Positions 1 to 10,439 of a stretch of 64,000 nt of DNA are shown here, piece after piece. Numbering within the stretch: position 1 is the first letter of the stretch; each line of letters starts with the position of its first letter. The position numbers and the translations under genes are program-made. The DNA is from Symbiodinium natans (taxonomy: Eukaryota; Sar; Dinophyceae; Suessiales; Symbiodiniaceae), in NCBI GenBank assembly GCA_905221605.1, contig CAJNDS010001557.1, positions 1,231,501 to 1,295,500 of the forward strand. The letters are read 5' to 3'. The notes beneath the pieces are model-generated. The model saw only the letters and a list, made by a program, of their open reading frames with translations. It did no database searches and was not told where the DNA came from.

Positions 1-175
1 GAAAAGCCTCAAGTTCCTGTGAGACTGGTCAGTTGCTTGGTACGGGATGGGATCCCCCATAATCCCATCTCAGCAACATAGCCGTGCTTTCCAGGTTAGT
101 CTGGGGTACTGGCTTATGCCCTATAAACGGCATACATCATATGGGAGGACCTTCCTTTAGGATGTACCCCCCAAA

Positions 176-325
176 CCCTAAACTCTAAACTCTAAACCCT
201 AAACCCTAAACCCGAAACCCGAAACCCTAAACCCTAAACCCTAAACCCTAAACCCTAAACCCTAAACCCTAAACCCTAAACCCTAAACCCTAGACCCTAA
301 ACCCTAAACCCTAAACCCTAAACCT
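176..325. repeat. Telomere-like array, CCCTAAA strand
   Basis: About 20 head-to-tail CCCTAAA units with a few CCCGAAA and CTCTAAA variants. It is short and interstitial, with unique DNA on both sides, so it is not a chromosome end. Confidence 0.97.
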
Positions 326-700
326 ATACAAACAGTCTTAAGGGTTCCGGGAGCCTTGGCATGGGTCTGGCACCATGCGACTTAGAGGGTTTAGGGTCTC
401 TGAAACAGCCACGTGCCCTAAACCCTAAACCCTAAACCCTAAATTTTTTTGACACCATCCCAACCTCAGCATGGTCACTTCTCCAAAGTATGGTCCCTTT
501 TAGGGATTCTTGCTAAAAGGCGGCCGATCTTATTTAGGGCACCCAAGAAGGGCCCCCACAATTCAGAACTCACCACATAACTTCCCTGGCCAGGCTTGCT
601 GATCATGATGCTCAATAACCTGGTGTTTCGGCACGGCTACCACGCCCCTTGGCTGTTCTTGAGAGCCACAAGAGACAGAACATTCTTGCAACGATCCGAA

Positions 701-759
701 CCCTAAACCCTAAACCCTAAACCCTAAACCCTAAACCCTAAACCCTAAACCCTAAACCC
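701..759. repeat. Telomere-like array, CCCTAAA strand
   Basis: Eight near-perfect CCCTAAA units in the same orientation as the array at 176-325. Confidence 0.97.
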
Positions 760-2427
760 GAGGTCAGTGTCGTTGCTTGGGCCTTCCCACGTGGCGTTCG
801 CTGGCTCCGCCCCGGCTGCTGCAGCATGATCCACCGGCATGCCCGTGTGGCTTGCGGCTACTATCGCTTCCTTCCTGCTTGGTCCTATGTCCTGTGGCGA
901 CTCGTTCGGCCTTGGGACATTTCATAAATTTCCGTTAGCATAATGGGTCACATTCAGGAATATTGTCCCTTATTTGGACTTAAGAAGATCATACTCAGGA
1001 ATATGTTCCCTTGTTTGGGTTTTATTCAGGAGTATTTTCCCTTCTCTGGACTTAAGAGGGTCATATTCAGGAATATTTTTGAGAGGGTTCTAGGGGCCAC
1101 CCTAGGCGAGTTCTATGGCTCAAGTCCGAGCCCCTGTTCAACACGCACTCGCTGGTGTTGCTGGTCGTGCTCTTTCTCGCAACTTCGCGGACCATCAGTA
1201 CTAGCTAGGCCCTTGGGATATCTTGTCTTTTCCCCTATTGGGTTTAAGATGAGCTTGTTTTGAGGAACACCCTAAACCCTAAACCCTAAACCCTAAACCC
1301 TTGAATATCTTGTCTTTTCCCCTAATTATTGGGTTGAAGAGGATCATGTTTAGGAAGTACGCTTTGTGTGTGTTTTTTTTTTTTGTTGGGGGGGGGGGGG
1401 GTTACGCTTGAGGGTCCGTACCCAAGAGGGACCCGCATGTAGGGACCACCCACCCCGCAGTCAAGAGTTGATCCAGTTCGTTTGGTTTCTGCACTTTTTC
1501 GGACCGCACGACCTATACCTTACGAAGGAAAGGAGCAGTATGCAGACACGAAGGCGAAGTCCGTTTCACGGGGGAGAAGCACGCAAACGATCAATGTCAG
1601 ACAGATCATTCTTGTCATAGTTCCGTAGTTAGTGAACATCGTGCTGATCGTAAGATCCCGGCCTCACGTGATCCGAGTCAGAGTGATTAAGAAAGTAGGG
1701 CAGGTTGCGCAGAATTTGCCCAACAACAGAGATTCGTCGCCTCGTTCGAGCCGCCCTCAGCCGTTCCCAGTCCAAGGGCGAGCTCACCGAGGATGCTATC
1801 GTGCTTTGTCGCCTGTTGCCGTTGGATCCATGGCGTGTCCGAATCCAGCACCTGCATCTACGCCATTTTGAGTAGCCATGTTTTTTTTTGGTTGGGGGGG
1901 GGGGGGGGGGGGTTGAGAGACCCTATATGCTTTGTGTTCGCCACGTACATGTCAAGAGCACACAAAAGGTATGAGCCACTGCATCCTTTCCACCCGAAGC
2001 AAGCCATGTGCAAAGACCACCGAGGGGTGGACGCGCAGTTGCCACCCCTCCGGTTGCATGGGACACGTCCGATGACCCGTTTCCTGTATACTACGCTGAT
2101 GCACATCACCTCTTGCATCATCTTGGTCCTAATGTGGCTGCCCCTAGGCGCGGGCTTTACTCTGGCTGTCTGCCCAGCACCCATCCCTCCCTCACTCAGA
2201 CTGGCCGATGCTGTGGTGTGGTCGCAGCCCTGGACATGCAGTTGAACCCTAAAAGGCTGGGATGCTTCTCCTTAGGGGCACTAGAATCCCTGTTAAGGAC
2301 TGTTAGTTGGCATAAGCGGGAGCATCCCAACCTGAAGGACCTCAACCCCAAACCCCAAAACCCTAAACCCTCGCAAATGGTAAGCTTTCGCCTCTCAAAT
2401 GGCAAGTTTCGCCCAAAGTTTCGCCCA

Positions 2428-2485
2428 ACGTGATCGAAGACGCGTGGCTCAGTGTTACGTGATCGAGGACGCGTGGCTCAGTGTT
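2428..2485. repeat. 29-bp tandem duplication
   Basis: Two adjacent 29-bp copies (2428-2456 and 2457-2485) differ by one base (gaaga against gagga). Each begins acgtgatcga and ends gctcagtgtt. It is not telomere-like and lies just before a short open frame (2481-2663) of unknown status. Confidence 0.9.
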
Positions 2486-2658
2486 GCAAGATTTCCAAGG
2501 CAGCCTCAAAGAGGCTTGGTCGTACCTGTTCGCTTTAGATGAACTCGTCGCCCACCCGATACCAGGGGGGAGGTCGTCACTAGTTTCCCACTGCTTGGAC
2601 GAGGCAATGTCCGAAGAAAGAAAGCCTGCCGAAGGCTGCGGAAGAAGCACTGTGGGAA

Positions 2659-2731
2659 CCTAAACCCTATAAACCCTAAACCCTAAACCCTAACCCCTAA
2701 ACCCTAAACCCTAAACCCTAAACCCTAAACC
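2659..2731. repeat. Telomere-like array, CCCTAAA strand
   Basis: Ten CCCTAAA units including CCCTATAAA and CCCCTAA variants. Confidence 0.95.
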
Positions 2732-3212
2732 TCGTTCCCGAATTCCCTACAAGATCCCACGAAGCCAGGGGCCGCTTTTTTTTGTCAATTTGCTATACCT
2801 CCAAGCCCCAAGCTTTTCAAATGTGCTAGAACCCAACCAAGCCCTCAATTTCAAAAGCAGCGCGAATCTGTCGCTCCAGCTTGACCTGAGCCCCCCAAGA
2901 ATCAGGTTGAAGACTCTAGGGTTTAAGATGTAGGGTGTGGCAGGCCCCAGCCCAGAAGCCCCTGTATACCTGATACGGAATGCCTGCGCCCGAAACCCCA
3001 AATCCTGACCTCCCAAACCCGAAGCACTGAATGCGACGCCCGAAACCCTAAACCCGAAACCCGAAACCCTACACGCTTAACCCGAAACCCTAAACCCTAA
3101 TCGGACTCCTGGGTTTCCTCACAGCAGGGGAGGGTTGGGGGGGGCCCGAGGAGAATATGGTCCGTTCGTGATCCCTTTTTGGCATCTGAGTTTGTAAGTC
3201 ATCCTCTGCTTG

Positions 3213-3283
3213 GGTTTAAGGGTTAGGGGTTTAGGGTTTAGGTGGGTTTAGGGTTTAGGATTTAGGGTTTAGGGTTTAGGGTG
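3213..3283. repeat. Telomere-like array, TTTAGGG strand
   Basis: First sizeable array in the opposite orientation; units vary between TTTAGGG, TTTAAGGG and TTAGGGG. Confidence 0.9.
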
Positions 3284-3425
3284 GCTGTCCAGAAAGGGCC
3301 CTAAGCCCTATTATAAACTCTGAGCCCTAAACTCTGCGAACCTCAACTCACCGAACCGCACCGTATGGGGGGTTACCAAAAAATAGGAAACCCCAATATA
3401 GACCCCGAAATAGTTGGGCTTACCC

Positions 3426-3462
3426 CCAAACCCTAAACCCTAAACCCTAAACCCTAAACCCC
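3426..3462. repeat. Telomere-like array upstream of an exon
   Basis: Five CCCTAAA units ending 17 bases before the acceptor of the candidate exon at 3480-3548. Confidence 0.95.
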
Positions 3463-3479
3463 CATATGGCGTGGCTCAG

Positions 3480-3548
3480 ATATTCTTTGGCTTCGCGGAG
3501 TTCTTGCATCTACTCTTCTGGGGCCAAAAAATCCGGCCGGCGCGCTCT
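3480..3548 (+). CDS. Candidate internal exon, membrane-segment-like
   Basis: After 'ggctcag' a stretch of exactly 23 codons reads IFFGFAEFLHLLFWG and then a basic tail (QKIRPARS), ending at a strong 5' splice site GTGAGG. The hydrophobic run with one Glu resembles an S2-type helix of a voltage-gated channel, but it is too short to assign. It lies between a CCCTAAA array (3426-3462) and a TTTAGGG array (3611-3711), the arrangement seen around most exons in this window. Exon status is inferred from splice sites, open frame and flanks together. No partner exon close by was identified. Confidence 0.5.
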
Positions 3549-3568
3549 GTGAGGACCGGAGGATATAC

Positions 3569-3601
<33 letters not shown>

Positions 3602-3610
3602 TAGTTGGGG

Positions 3611-3711
3611 GTTAGGGTTTAGGGTTTAGGGTTTAGGGTTTAGGGTTTAGGGTTTAGGGTTTAGGGTTTAGGGTTTAGGGTTTAGGGTTTAGGGTTTAGG
3701 GTTTAGGGTTT
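3611..3711. repeat. Telomere-like array, TTTAGGG strand
   Basis: About 14 perfect TTTAGGG units just inside the presumed intron that follows the exon ending at 3548. It is preceded by a short (AT)n(AG)n microsatellite at 3567-3601. Confidence 0.97.
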
Positions 3712-3928
3712 GGTTTCCCGGAAGATTCGCCGTTCTAAGGTCTTAGGGACCTTAGTTGGAATTTGGAACTTGGGAGGGTAGGTTTTGAGGGAGGCTCAAT
3801 GTTCAAAACTTTCGCATGTTTCTCAGGGTGAACCCAAAACCCTAAACCCTAAACCCTGTTGGAATCATTGTGGGCGGTGCCCCGCCTCGGCCGGCCCAAG
3901 CCAAGTGGGGCGCACCTAGGAGTTTCCA

Positions 3929-4006
3929 GGGTTTAGGGTTTAGGGTTTAGGGTTAGGGTTTAGGGTTTAGGGTTTAGGGTTTAGGGTTTAGGGTTTAGGG
4001 TTAGGG
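3929..4006. repeat. Telomere-like array, TTTAGGG strand
   Basis: Eleven TTTAGGG units with two TTAGGG deletions. Confidence 0.95.
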
Positions 4007-4116
4007 ATATGGAAGTTCTACCTTAAGGGAGGGGGGCTCAGGACCTCTTTGCCCAAAGATCTGCAAAAAAACTTGGGTTTAAACCCTATACTGTAGCCCT
4101 AAACTCAAGAATCCAG

Positions 4117-4151
4117 GGCCCACATAGGGCCGCCGTGTTTCTCGCAGAAGG
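4117..4151 (+). CDS. Candidate short exon, function unknown
   Basis: After 'atccag' an open 35-base stretch reads GPHRAAVFLAE and meets GT at the first base of a TTTAGGG array. Degenerate CCCTAAA units lie upstream. No family is recognised. It is listed because its flanks match the better-supported exons. Confidence 0.28.
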
Positions 4152-4479
4152 GTTTAGGGTTTAGGGTTTAACCGTTTAGGGTTTAGGGTTTAGAGGTATC
4201 AAGTCGCCATTCGAGGACGCCTGCTTTGTTGGAGGCGCTGGGCCTGGGTAGGTCGCGAGAGCGCCCAAGCTCGGCATGAAATTCGTACGGATGTCAAGCA
4301 CCTTTTGGGAGGCTAGGGTCGCTTAGGGGCTATTTAGGGTTTAGGGTTAAGGGTTTAGGGTACAGGCTTGCATTAGGGTTTGAAGTTGATTATCCACAGG
4401 TCCCTGATCCCGCCAAGCTGACACCAGGCGTCTTGAGCACTTCGCCGGCTGATCCCCTGTTGGTGTGAAGGCTACTATA

Positions 4480-4580
4480 GGTGTCGGAATCATTACTTAC
4501 AGCATTCCCTTGTGGTAACTTTCTCTGATTATACTATAATAGACCCCTAACTAATTATTAAGGCCCATATAGTACACCCC
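4480..4580. repeat. Dispersed repeat family A, copy 1
   Basis: The segment 'gtcggaatcattactta...attcccttgtgg...gattatactataata...ctaattatta...ggcccatata' is similar to 48440-48545 and, more loosely, to 45430-45500. The three copies lie in non-coding DNA and share blocks in the same order, so they look like an old dispersed element. No terminal repeats or coding capacity were seen. Confidence 0.6.
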
Positions 4581-4599
4581 TAAACCCCACAACATGCAA

Positions 4600-6060
4600 C
4601 CCGACACGCTGAGACGTAACCTGAACTGACGTCGTCTGTTGGGGGGTTCATTAGCTCTTTCAATCGGGGGGTCTAAGACCACGGGACTCTGCCCGGGACG
4701 CTTCAGGTGGTCCCCTTGGGTTTGGGGACCATTTGTAAAGATCCTTCAGGTAGTATAAGGGCCGCATATTAGGAGTATATTCTGGGTACAACCTTAGGGG
4801 TTCCCCACCCTCTAATCCCCAAAACGTGTGCCCCAATACCATCTTTTTCTCTTACGTCGGCTCTCTTACGTTGCTGGCCTCAGCCCTAATTGAGGGGAGG
4901 GTCTCCGATCTGTAGGGTTTAGGGTTTATAGGGCTTATGGGGCTTTGGAGGGTTTAGGGTCTAGAGGGTCTAGATGGTCTAGGATTTAGAGGGTCTAGGA
5001 CTTATGCGGTTTGGGGTTTACATCCAGGGTTGAGGCTTTTAGCGTTTAGGGTTTACAGGTTGCAGGGTTGATAGGGTTCTGGGTTTAGGGTTGGAAGGGC
5101 GTAGGGGCGAGGTTGAGGGTCTATAGGGTTGAGTGTTTAGGTTTGGGTTTGTTTGGTGGTGTTGCGGTTGGGCGGGTTGCTTTTCACGGTCTGCCGAAGT
5201 CGAACTAATGAACTAACGACCAGAAAGTGCATATTGGGCAGGGGCGTGCTTCTGAATTAGCTTCGAATTCCCTTGGGGGGGGGGGGGGGGGGGGGGGGGT
5301 CTCGATTTTCGTATATAGCCTCAACCCTAAACCCTTATTCCTGAAAACCCAATTGGACCCATGACCTTGCCAGAGAACAACCGCATGTTCTCGTATATGC
5401 GGACGGTAGGAAGCACCGCATCTGGCAACAGCATTCTTCAGTTGAAATGCAAAGTATGTTCATGTAAATTGCAAGACAGACAGTCGCAGAGAATTCCGGC
5501 GAGACGTGTGTGTGCATCGGCCGTGCATTCCTGCGGCAGACATTTACTTTTTTTTTGCGAATTCTGAGAGTGGCGTACATGATGATAAGCCGTACCCCTC
5601 TCAACACAATTTGCGATAACCCTAAACCCTTGACCCTAAACGGCTTGCCGACGGCCTCCCTTCAAGCTGGCTTACTTTCATAGCAGGCATGATTCGACAC
5701 GGGACAACCCTAAACCTCAAACCCGAAACCCTAAACCCAGAGCTTAGACCCCCGAAGCCACTAAGTCCCTAGCCCACAAACCTGAACAACATGAAGCGCA
5801 GAGTCCCTCAACTAGACGAAATCTCATGCCATCCGACCCTAAAGAAATTCTAAACAACGACACCCGACTCCCGAAACCCTATAGACCCTCAAAAACGAGA
5901 CCCTAAACCCTAAACCCTCTGAATCCGAAGATCTGGACACCCGAAGGCCCCAAGCCCCCAAAGCCTCTCCCAGTAGAGATGCTGAATGGATGAGTCGCCC
6001 GGGCACAGTCTGACACCAGATGCCGGGGCCTCGGAGAGGGGTTGTAAGTTGTATGACAGC
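4600..6060. other. Intron-like or spacer DNA, no gene seen
   Basis: Degenerate TTTAGGG-type units (4915-5150), a G homopolymer (5275-5300), and scattered CCCTAAA and CCCGAAA units (5610-5930). The two open frames at 5335-5607 (minus) and 5361-5567 (plus) overlap each other and resemble no family. Confidence 0.5.
5275..5300. repeat. Poly-G homopolymer
   Basis: An uninterrupted run of about 26 G. Similar G or C runs occur at 1897-1913, 37321-37338, 38332-38350, 42197-42218, 44600-44634, 53838-53860 and 61805-61826. Confidence 0.9.
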
Positions 6061-6539
6061 GCTGGTTGAGGGCTCTTAGGGTTTAGGGTTTTAGGGTTTA
6101 GGCTTGAGGGTTTTAGGGTTTAGGGTTTAGGGTTTTAGGCTCTCTGAACCCTTGCAGAGTTCAAACTCTAAGGGTTCTGGGTCGAGAGGGTTTGGAGCAT
6201 CGTTAGAATATTTGTGTGTGTTGTTTACGGGAAAGGTTGGTCGAGGGAGGGGGTGGGAGCTTTCGTTCTTTCTTGAGTAGGGGCCTGCTACTCATTATGT
6301 TCAGCATATTGAGGGACAGATATCTAGCCGAAGACATATCAGGATGCTTGGCTCAATCCTTACGAAATGCGCTTTGCGACAGCGGTGTTCTTGAGGAGAT
6401 CTCCGAAGATGATGAAGCCATCAAGTCACCAAGGCTTCTGAGTACAAAACACTTGCACATCTGGAGGGTGATCATGGCTGTAACGATTTGGTGGTACCGG
6501 CGCGGATCGGTACGGTACCACACCACCCCCAATTACCCT

Positions 6540-6895
6540 CTTGGCCCCCACCCATCCCTAACCTCCCACCACCTCAACCCCCCCCACCCACCACCCCACG
6601 AGCCAAGCCCCACCACCACCCCTTTCCCACCACCCCACCACCACCCACCACCACCCCCCCACCACCCCCACCACCCCCACCACCCCCACCACCACCACTA
6701 CCACCAGCACAAGCACCACCACCACCAGCACCACCACCGCCAGCACCACCACCCCCACCACCACCCCCACCACCGCCACCCCCACCCCCACCACCCCCAC
6801 CACCCCCACCACCCCCACCACCCCCACCACCCCCACCACCCCCACCACCCCCACCACCCCGACCACCACCGCGACCACCACCCCTACCTACCACC
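6540..6895. repeat. CCACCACCC low-complexity block
   Basis: About 350 bases built from CCA and CCC triplets, with a purer CCACCACCC 9-mer core at about 6780-6860. Every forward frame is open through it, giving His-rich, Pro-rich and Thr-rich readings, and the reverse frames give Gly and Val runs. The long open frames here (6216-7043, 6488-6916 and the minus-strand ones) are products of this composition. Confidence 0.9.
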
Positions 6896-7191
6896 CCCGC
6901 TACCACCCACACGTGAGGCTGTCCAAGTGGAAGGCCGCAGACCCTGGAAACCGCCCAAATTCCCGTTTAGGGTTCTCTTGGTCCCAAAACATCAGGCCAT
7001 CGCCACAATCCTGGAAAGTCCCAGGGTGGGTTCGCAATCCTGAGGGCTCCCTAAGACTCTCACAGGGTGCAAATAGGGTTTAGGGTTTAGGGTTTACAAG
7101 GGTTTAGTGTTTAGGGTTTCGGGTATTGGGTTTAGGGTCCCTAAACCCTAAACTCGAAACCCTAAACCCTGAATCCTGGGCCCTTTTCAAG

Positions 7192-7260
7192 ACCGGCCGA
7201 GGTCGCGCCTGTCGCGAACCAAGCTCGGGGACGCCCGTGACTTCGCGTACGTGGAGGATG
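7192..7260 (+). CDS. Candidate internal exon, unknown protein
   Basis: After 'ttttcaag' one frame reads SRLSRTKLGDARDFAYVED and ends at GT (GTCAGG). The segment is flanked by CCCTAAA units upstream (7137-7170) and degenerate TTTAGGG units downstream (7300-7330). Its charged, GC3-rich codon use resembles the better-supported exons. No family is recognised. It could be an N-terminal piece of the gene that supplies the channel-like exons at 11.5-14.5 kb, but that is only suggested by order and strand. Confidence 0.4.
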
Positions 7261-7462
7261 GTCAGGACCGCGTTCCTAGGGTTCAGGATTCGTGAAATTT
7301 AGGGCCTTAGGGTTTTAGGGTTTAGGGGAGTTTAGTGTTTAATGGTTCCTAGGGCTGCAGGGTTCAGCGCTAGGGTTATGCAGGTGAGCAATTTTGGCAG
7401 TGATGGTTGACACCAGCATGCCAATGGCTCATGTCACGCGTGTTCTCGCTTCCGATGTTCGA

Positions 7463-7620
7463 GTTTAGGGTTTAGGGGTTAGGGAGAATTTCAGGTTTAG
7501 GGTTTAGGGGTTTAGGGTGGGTTTAGGGTTTAGGGTTTAGGGTTTAGGGTTTAGGGATTAGGGTAGTTTAGGGGTTAGGGATTAGGGTTTAGGGATTAGG
7601 GTTTAGGGCTCAGGGTCTAG
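7463..7620. repeat. Telomere-like array, variant-rich
   Basis: TTTAGGG units mixed with TTTAGGGG and ATTAGGG variants. A short CCCTAAA/CCCCAAA array follows at 7672-7712, giving a small inverted pair. Confidence 0.9.
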
Positions 7621-7784
7621 TTATCTGGTACCTTGAGTGCAGGTCGGGCTTTTGCTGTAGGGGCCCTCCTTAAACCCTAAACCCTAAACCCCAAACCCTA
7701 AACCCTAGAACCCTAAATCCCAAAACGCAATTTTTTCCGAGCCCGATCCAATGCCTTTTTGGCAGCTCATGGGCTTTCGGGCTT

Positions 7785-7984
7785 CTTGGGGTTTTTGCGT
7801 TTTGGGGTTTTGGGGTTTTGGGGTTTTTGCGTTTTGGGGTTTTGGGGTTTTGGGGTTTTTGCGTTTTGGGGTTTTGGGGTTTTGGGGTTTTGGCGTTTTG
7901 GGGTTTTGGGGTTTCGGATTTTGGGTTTGGGGTTTTAGGGGTTTAGGGTTTTAGGGTTTGGGGTTTTAGGGGTTTAGGGTTTAG
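7785..7984. repeat. TTTTGGGG/TTTTGCG tandem block passing into TTTAGGG
   Basis: An octamer TTTTGGGG alternates with TTTTTGCG in a higher-order pattern (7790-7925) and then passes into TTTTAGGGG and TTTAGGG. The open frame across it (7751-7954) is repetitive (GFWGFGVLGFWGF) and is not a gene. Confidence 0.9.
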
Positions 7985-8770
7985 GCCTTGTGACTTGTCA
8001 CCTTCAACCACTGTCAGCCCTTTTAGAACATACTTGGGAACTCAAGATGTTGAGAACCAGCCTTTCCTCAACATCCAAGCGCTTCCACACTCTGAACAGC
8101 TGTCTTTTATGGGTGATCTCAGCTGATATACGATGCAAGCCATTGAGTTTCTGTTATTAAGATCCCGTAAGACATGTCAGGTCTTCGAGGGGACTGCTTC
8201 AATCTCCAGCAAGAACTCTTAAGCGCCTGGGATAGGTGCCTTAGTGTTAATACTCCAGGCGGGACCTTGGGATATATTTGATAAGTTCGTTGATCGTGTT
8301 TAGGAATATCCATTCACTCGGTTTTTCGGGTAGCCTAGCATAAACATGTAGGCATTCTCAGGGGATGATTTGGACAACGGCTAAGGCTCCTATATTCGAC
8401 CCGCCTTATAGGACGAGTCTACGCCCTTGCAACCCTACCGCACGCGAGTGGCTGCCTTGGCAGGGGTAGGTCATTGAGGCTTCGTGGAGGTCGGATTTGG
8501 GGTGGGGGGAGGAGCCTTTTCCTTCACTCCGTGCCGCCGTTTCGGTGTTCTGATGGTTTGCCCTTGAGAGTGGATGTCTAGATCAAGCTCCCAGACTCAG
8601 ATGTCCTGTCAAGCTCGGGGAGGGGGGGAGGGGGGTGAACAAGCAAGCCTTGGGTAACCCTACTCCCACCCCTCCCCTCGCCCCTAAGAAAGTACCTGAG
8701 GCCCGCGAATCAAGACACACTTCGCCTGATCAAAGTTGTCATGTGCCCTTCTTTGCAGCGCGAGAATGGA
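7985..8770. other. Spacer or intron interior, no gene seen
   Basis: Unique, moderately AT-rich DNA with few telomere-like units. The only open frame above 60 codons is on the minus strand (8119-8313) and resembles nothing recognisable. Confidence 0.45.
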
Positions 8771-8822
8771 GACCCTAAACCCTAAACCCTAAACCCTAAC
8801 CCCAAAAAAGGGCCCATGACAG

Positions 8823-8885
8823 ATTCAAATCACTTCCGCTCATGGCTCTCAAGGTGCAAGCAGATCTCGAGCGAGATGCAGCAAG
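8823..8885 (+). CDS. Candidate internal exon, frame uncertain
   Basis: Bounded by 'catgacag' and GT (GTGGGG), with a CCCTAAA array at 8773-8806 and a TTTAGGG array at 8893-8951 on either side. All three forward frames are open (for example FKSLPLMALKVQADLERDAA or NHFRSWLSRCKQISSEMQQ), so the coding frame cannot be chosen from this segment alone. No family is recognised. Confidence 0.38.
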
Positions 8886-8892
8886 GTGGGGT

Positions 8893-8951
8893 GTAGGGTT
8901 TAGGGTTTAGGGTTTAGGGTTTAGGGTTTAGGGTTTAGGGTTTAGGGTTAG
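8893..8951. repeat. Telomere-like array, TTTAGGG strand
   Basis: Eight TTTAGGG units; with the array at 8773-8806 it brackets the candidate exon. Confidence 0.95.
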
Positions 8952-9294
8952 GATAAAATTTAGGGCTTAGGGTTTAAGGGGCCGCCGGCTTGTAAAGGGT
9001 GAGAGTTCGCTCAGGGGGTTGAGAGGTACCAGTTACCAACCAGTTGCCAGGCGACTTCCAGGGGGCTTCTGAGGCTTCTGCTGGAGGCAGTCCGTAGTGT
9101 CAAGCTTGTATACGAGAGTTGAACCTCAACCACCGCACCAAGTCCTAGTCTCCTCTAAGCCTCAAGTCCCAACACCCTAAACCCTAAACCCTACACCCTA
9201 AACCCTAAACCCTTAACCCTTAACCCTAAACCCTAAAGCCTTGCCACTAAACTTAGAGTGTGAAGGTTCGATCTTCGGGCTTAGATCCGAAAAG

Positions 9295-9343
9295 CTAGCG
9301 TGGGGTCGGTCGCGCGTCGTTGCCTCAATGAGCGCACGAGCGT
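9295..9343 (+). CDS. Candidate internal exon, unknown protein
   Basis: After 'gggcttag' the frame reads IRKASVGSVARRCLNER and the segment stops at a GT formed with the first TTTAGGG unit. A CCCTAAA array (9172-9235) lies upstream. It is basic in composition and no family is recognised. Confidence 0.35.
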
Positions 9344-9395
9344 GTTTAGGGTTTAGGGTTTAGGTTTTAGGGTTTAGGGTTTAGGGTTTAGGGGG

Positions 9396-10330
9396 CCATG
9401 GCAGAAGAATGTATATTCATCGTGATGGCCTGCCTGGACGAGCCCTTTGGAAACCCTGGACCTCGAACCCAAACCCATCAACCGATGAGTCAACTTCCTG
9501 TACAAAGAGCAACAACCAACACCACTCCTGCTTCTGAGTGCGGCACGAAGCAAGCTGATAATACCAAGCACATGTCCAATTCCAAACTCCAAACCCCAAA
9601 CCCCCGTCCCCAAACCCCAAACCCCAAACTCCAAACCATGTCCTTGGACTCGTCGGGTCTGCATTGTTTGGGAGCTGTGTGCGCACGTGAGTCGCACCGA
9701 TAGGAAGCGAAAGTGATGGCTGCTGCCATCCGAGTGATTTCTGCAGGGTTTGAGCAGTCTACCACACGTTCCAGCACGTTTTGAAACAGGCCGACGTGCA
9801 ACAGTTGTTTTACCGGCTCTCGGTGGGTTTAGGAGATGTGCCGACTGTTGTGAGTCTGTATGGACCCCAGTGCTGGCTGCAGCAAAGATTGCCAGCTTGA
9901 ACCAGCCCCGCAGTTGAGCATCCCACGCTGTGTCCAGGATCTGTATGCCCAAGGATTTAAACCGTAAGCCCTATAATCGCCCCCGAAACATTGGTTTCGC
10001 AGTTTCACGAGCTGTATACCAACTGGAGTGTTTGAGATGGCACGCAGTCAAGCACTTGGCCGAAAACTTCGTTTATGCGATACACACCCTGGAAAAACAC
10101 AAGGCAAAAGCAAGAAGCAAACACAGAAAAGTCATGGCGCAACACCCAAGCTCTAACTCCTAGAGGCACTACATCACTACACCCTAAACTTCTCCACAAC
10201 TGTGCATGTATGCCGTCTGGGGTTTGCGAGTGGGGGGTGACTTCACTTCAACCCCACAACCATCCAATATTCTACCTAGGCAGATTGGGATACGTGCTGT
10301 TCAGGGACTAGGACTTAGGGTCTCCGTAGG
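9396..10330. other. Unique spacer with overlapping weak frames
   Basis: Several overlapping open frames occur on both strands (9374-9952 minus, 9398-9703 plus and 9930-10163 plus). The longest (192 codons, minus) carries a FGVWGLG repeat made by a CCCCAAA array at 9585-9640. None has a recognisable domain, and none is called a gene. Confidence 0.4.
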
Positions 10331-10336
10331 TCCACG

Positions 10337-10425
10337 CAGAGGGTCCAATTTGTAGTACTATTATGGAATTAGGTACCCCAAAAGGGTTACCTAATTCCAG
10401 ACTAGTACTACAAGTGGACCCTCTG
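10337..10425. repeat. Imperfect inverted repeat, hairpin or MITE-like
   Basis: The left arm 10337-10379 begins cagagggtcca and the right arm 10386-10425 ends tggaccctctg. The arms pair over about 40 bases (including gtagtacta/tagtactac and ggaattaggta/tacctaattcc), leaving a loop of about 6 bases. It is probably a small fold-back element. No clear target duplication is visible. Confidence 0.8.
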
Positions 10426-10439
10426 AGGTAGGTTGTGAG

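Larger units (their letters stand above)
1..3425. other. Repeat-rich non-coding region, left edge
   Basis: No gene is recognised here. The stretch holds several CCCTAAA arrays, G homopolymers near 1390 and 1900, three or more degenerate copies of a dispersed element with the theme 'tcaggaatat...cttaagagg...tcat' (about 950-1090, 1215-1260 and 1300-1350), and a 29-bp tandem duplication at 2428-2485. An open segment near 594-672, after a possible acceptor 'ggccag', reads LLIMMLNNLVFRHG, but its flanks do not decide whether it is an exon. Short open frames at 943-1263, 1366-1620 and 1793-2433 have no recognisable domains and pass through repeats and G tracts, so they are not called genes. Confidence 0.5.

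Noticed and set aside
176-325. A true telomere or chromosome end
   Set aside because: Arrays are short, occur in both orientations and are flanked by unique DNA on both sides throughout the window.
1852-1875. Relic spliced-leader sequence (gccattttg match)
   Set aside because: Only nine matching bases to the dinoflagellate leader; expected by chance.
943-2433. Several overlapping open frames of 79-150 codons
   Set aside because: They cross dispersed repeats and G homopolymers, contradict each other on strand and frame, and match no family.
6216-7043. A 275-aa His/Pro-rich protein gene
   Set aside because: The frame is kept open by the CCACCACCC repeat; other frames on both strands are open too, and no domain is seen.
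9374-9952. 192-codon minus-strand frame
   Set aside because: The middle is translation of a CCCCAAA repeat; no domain, and three other frames overlap it.
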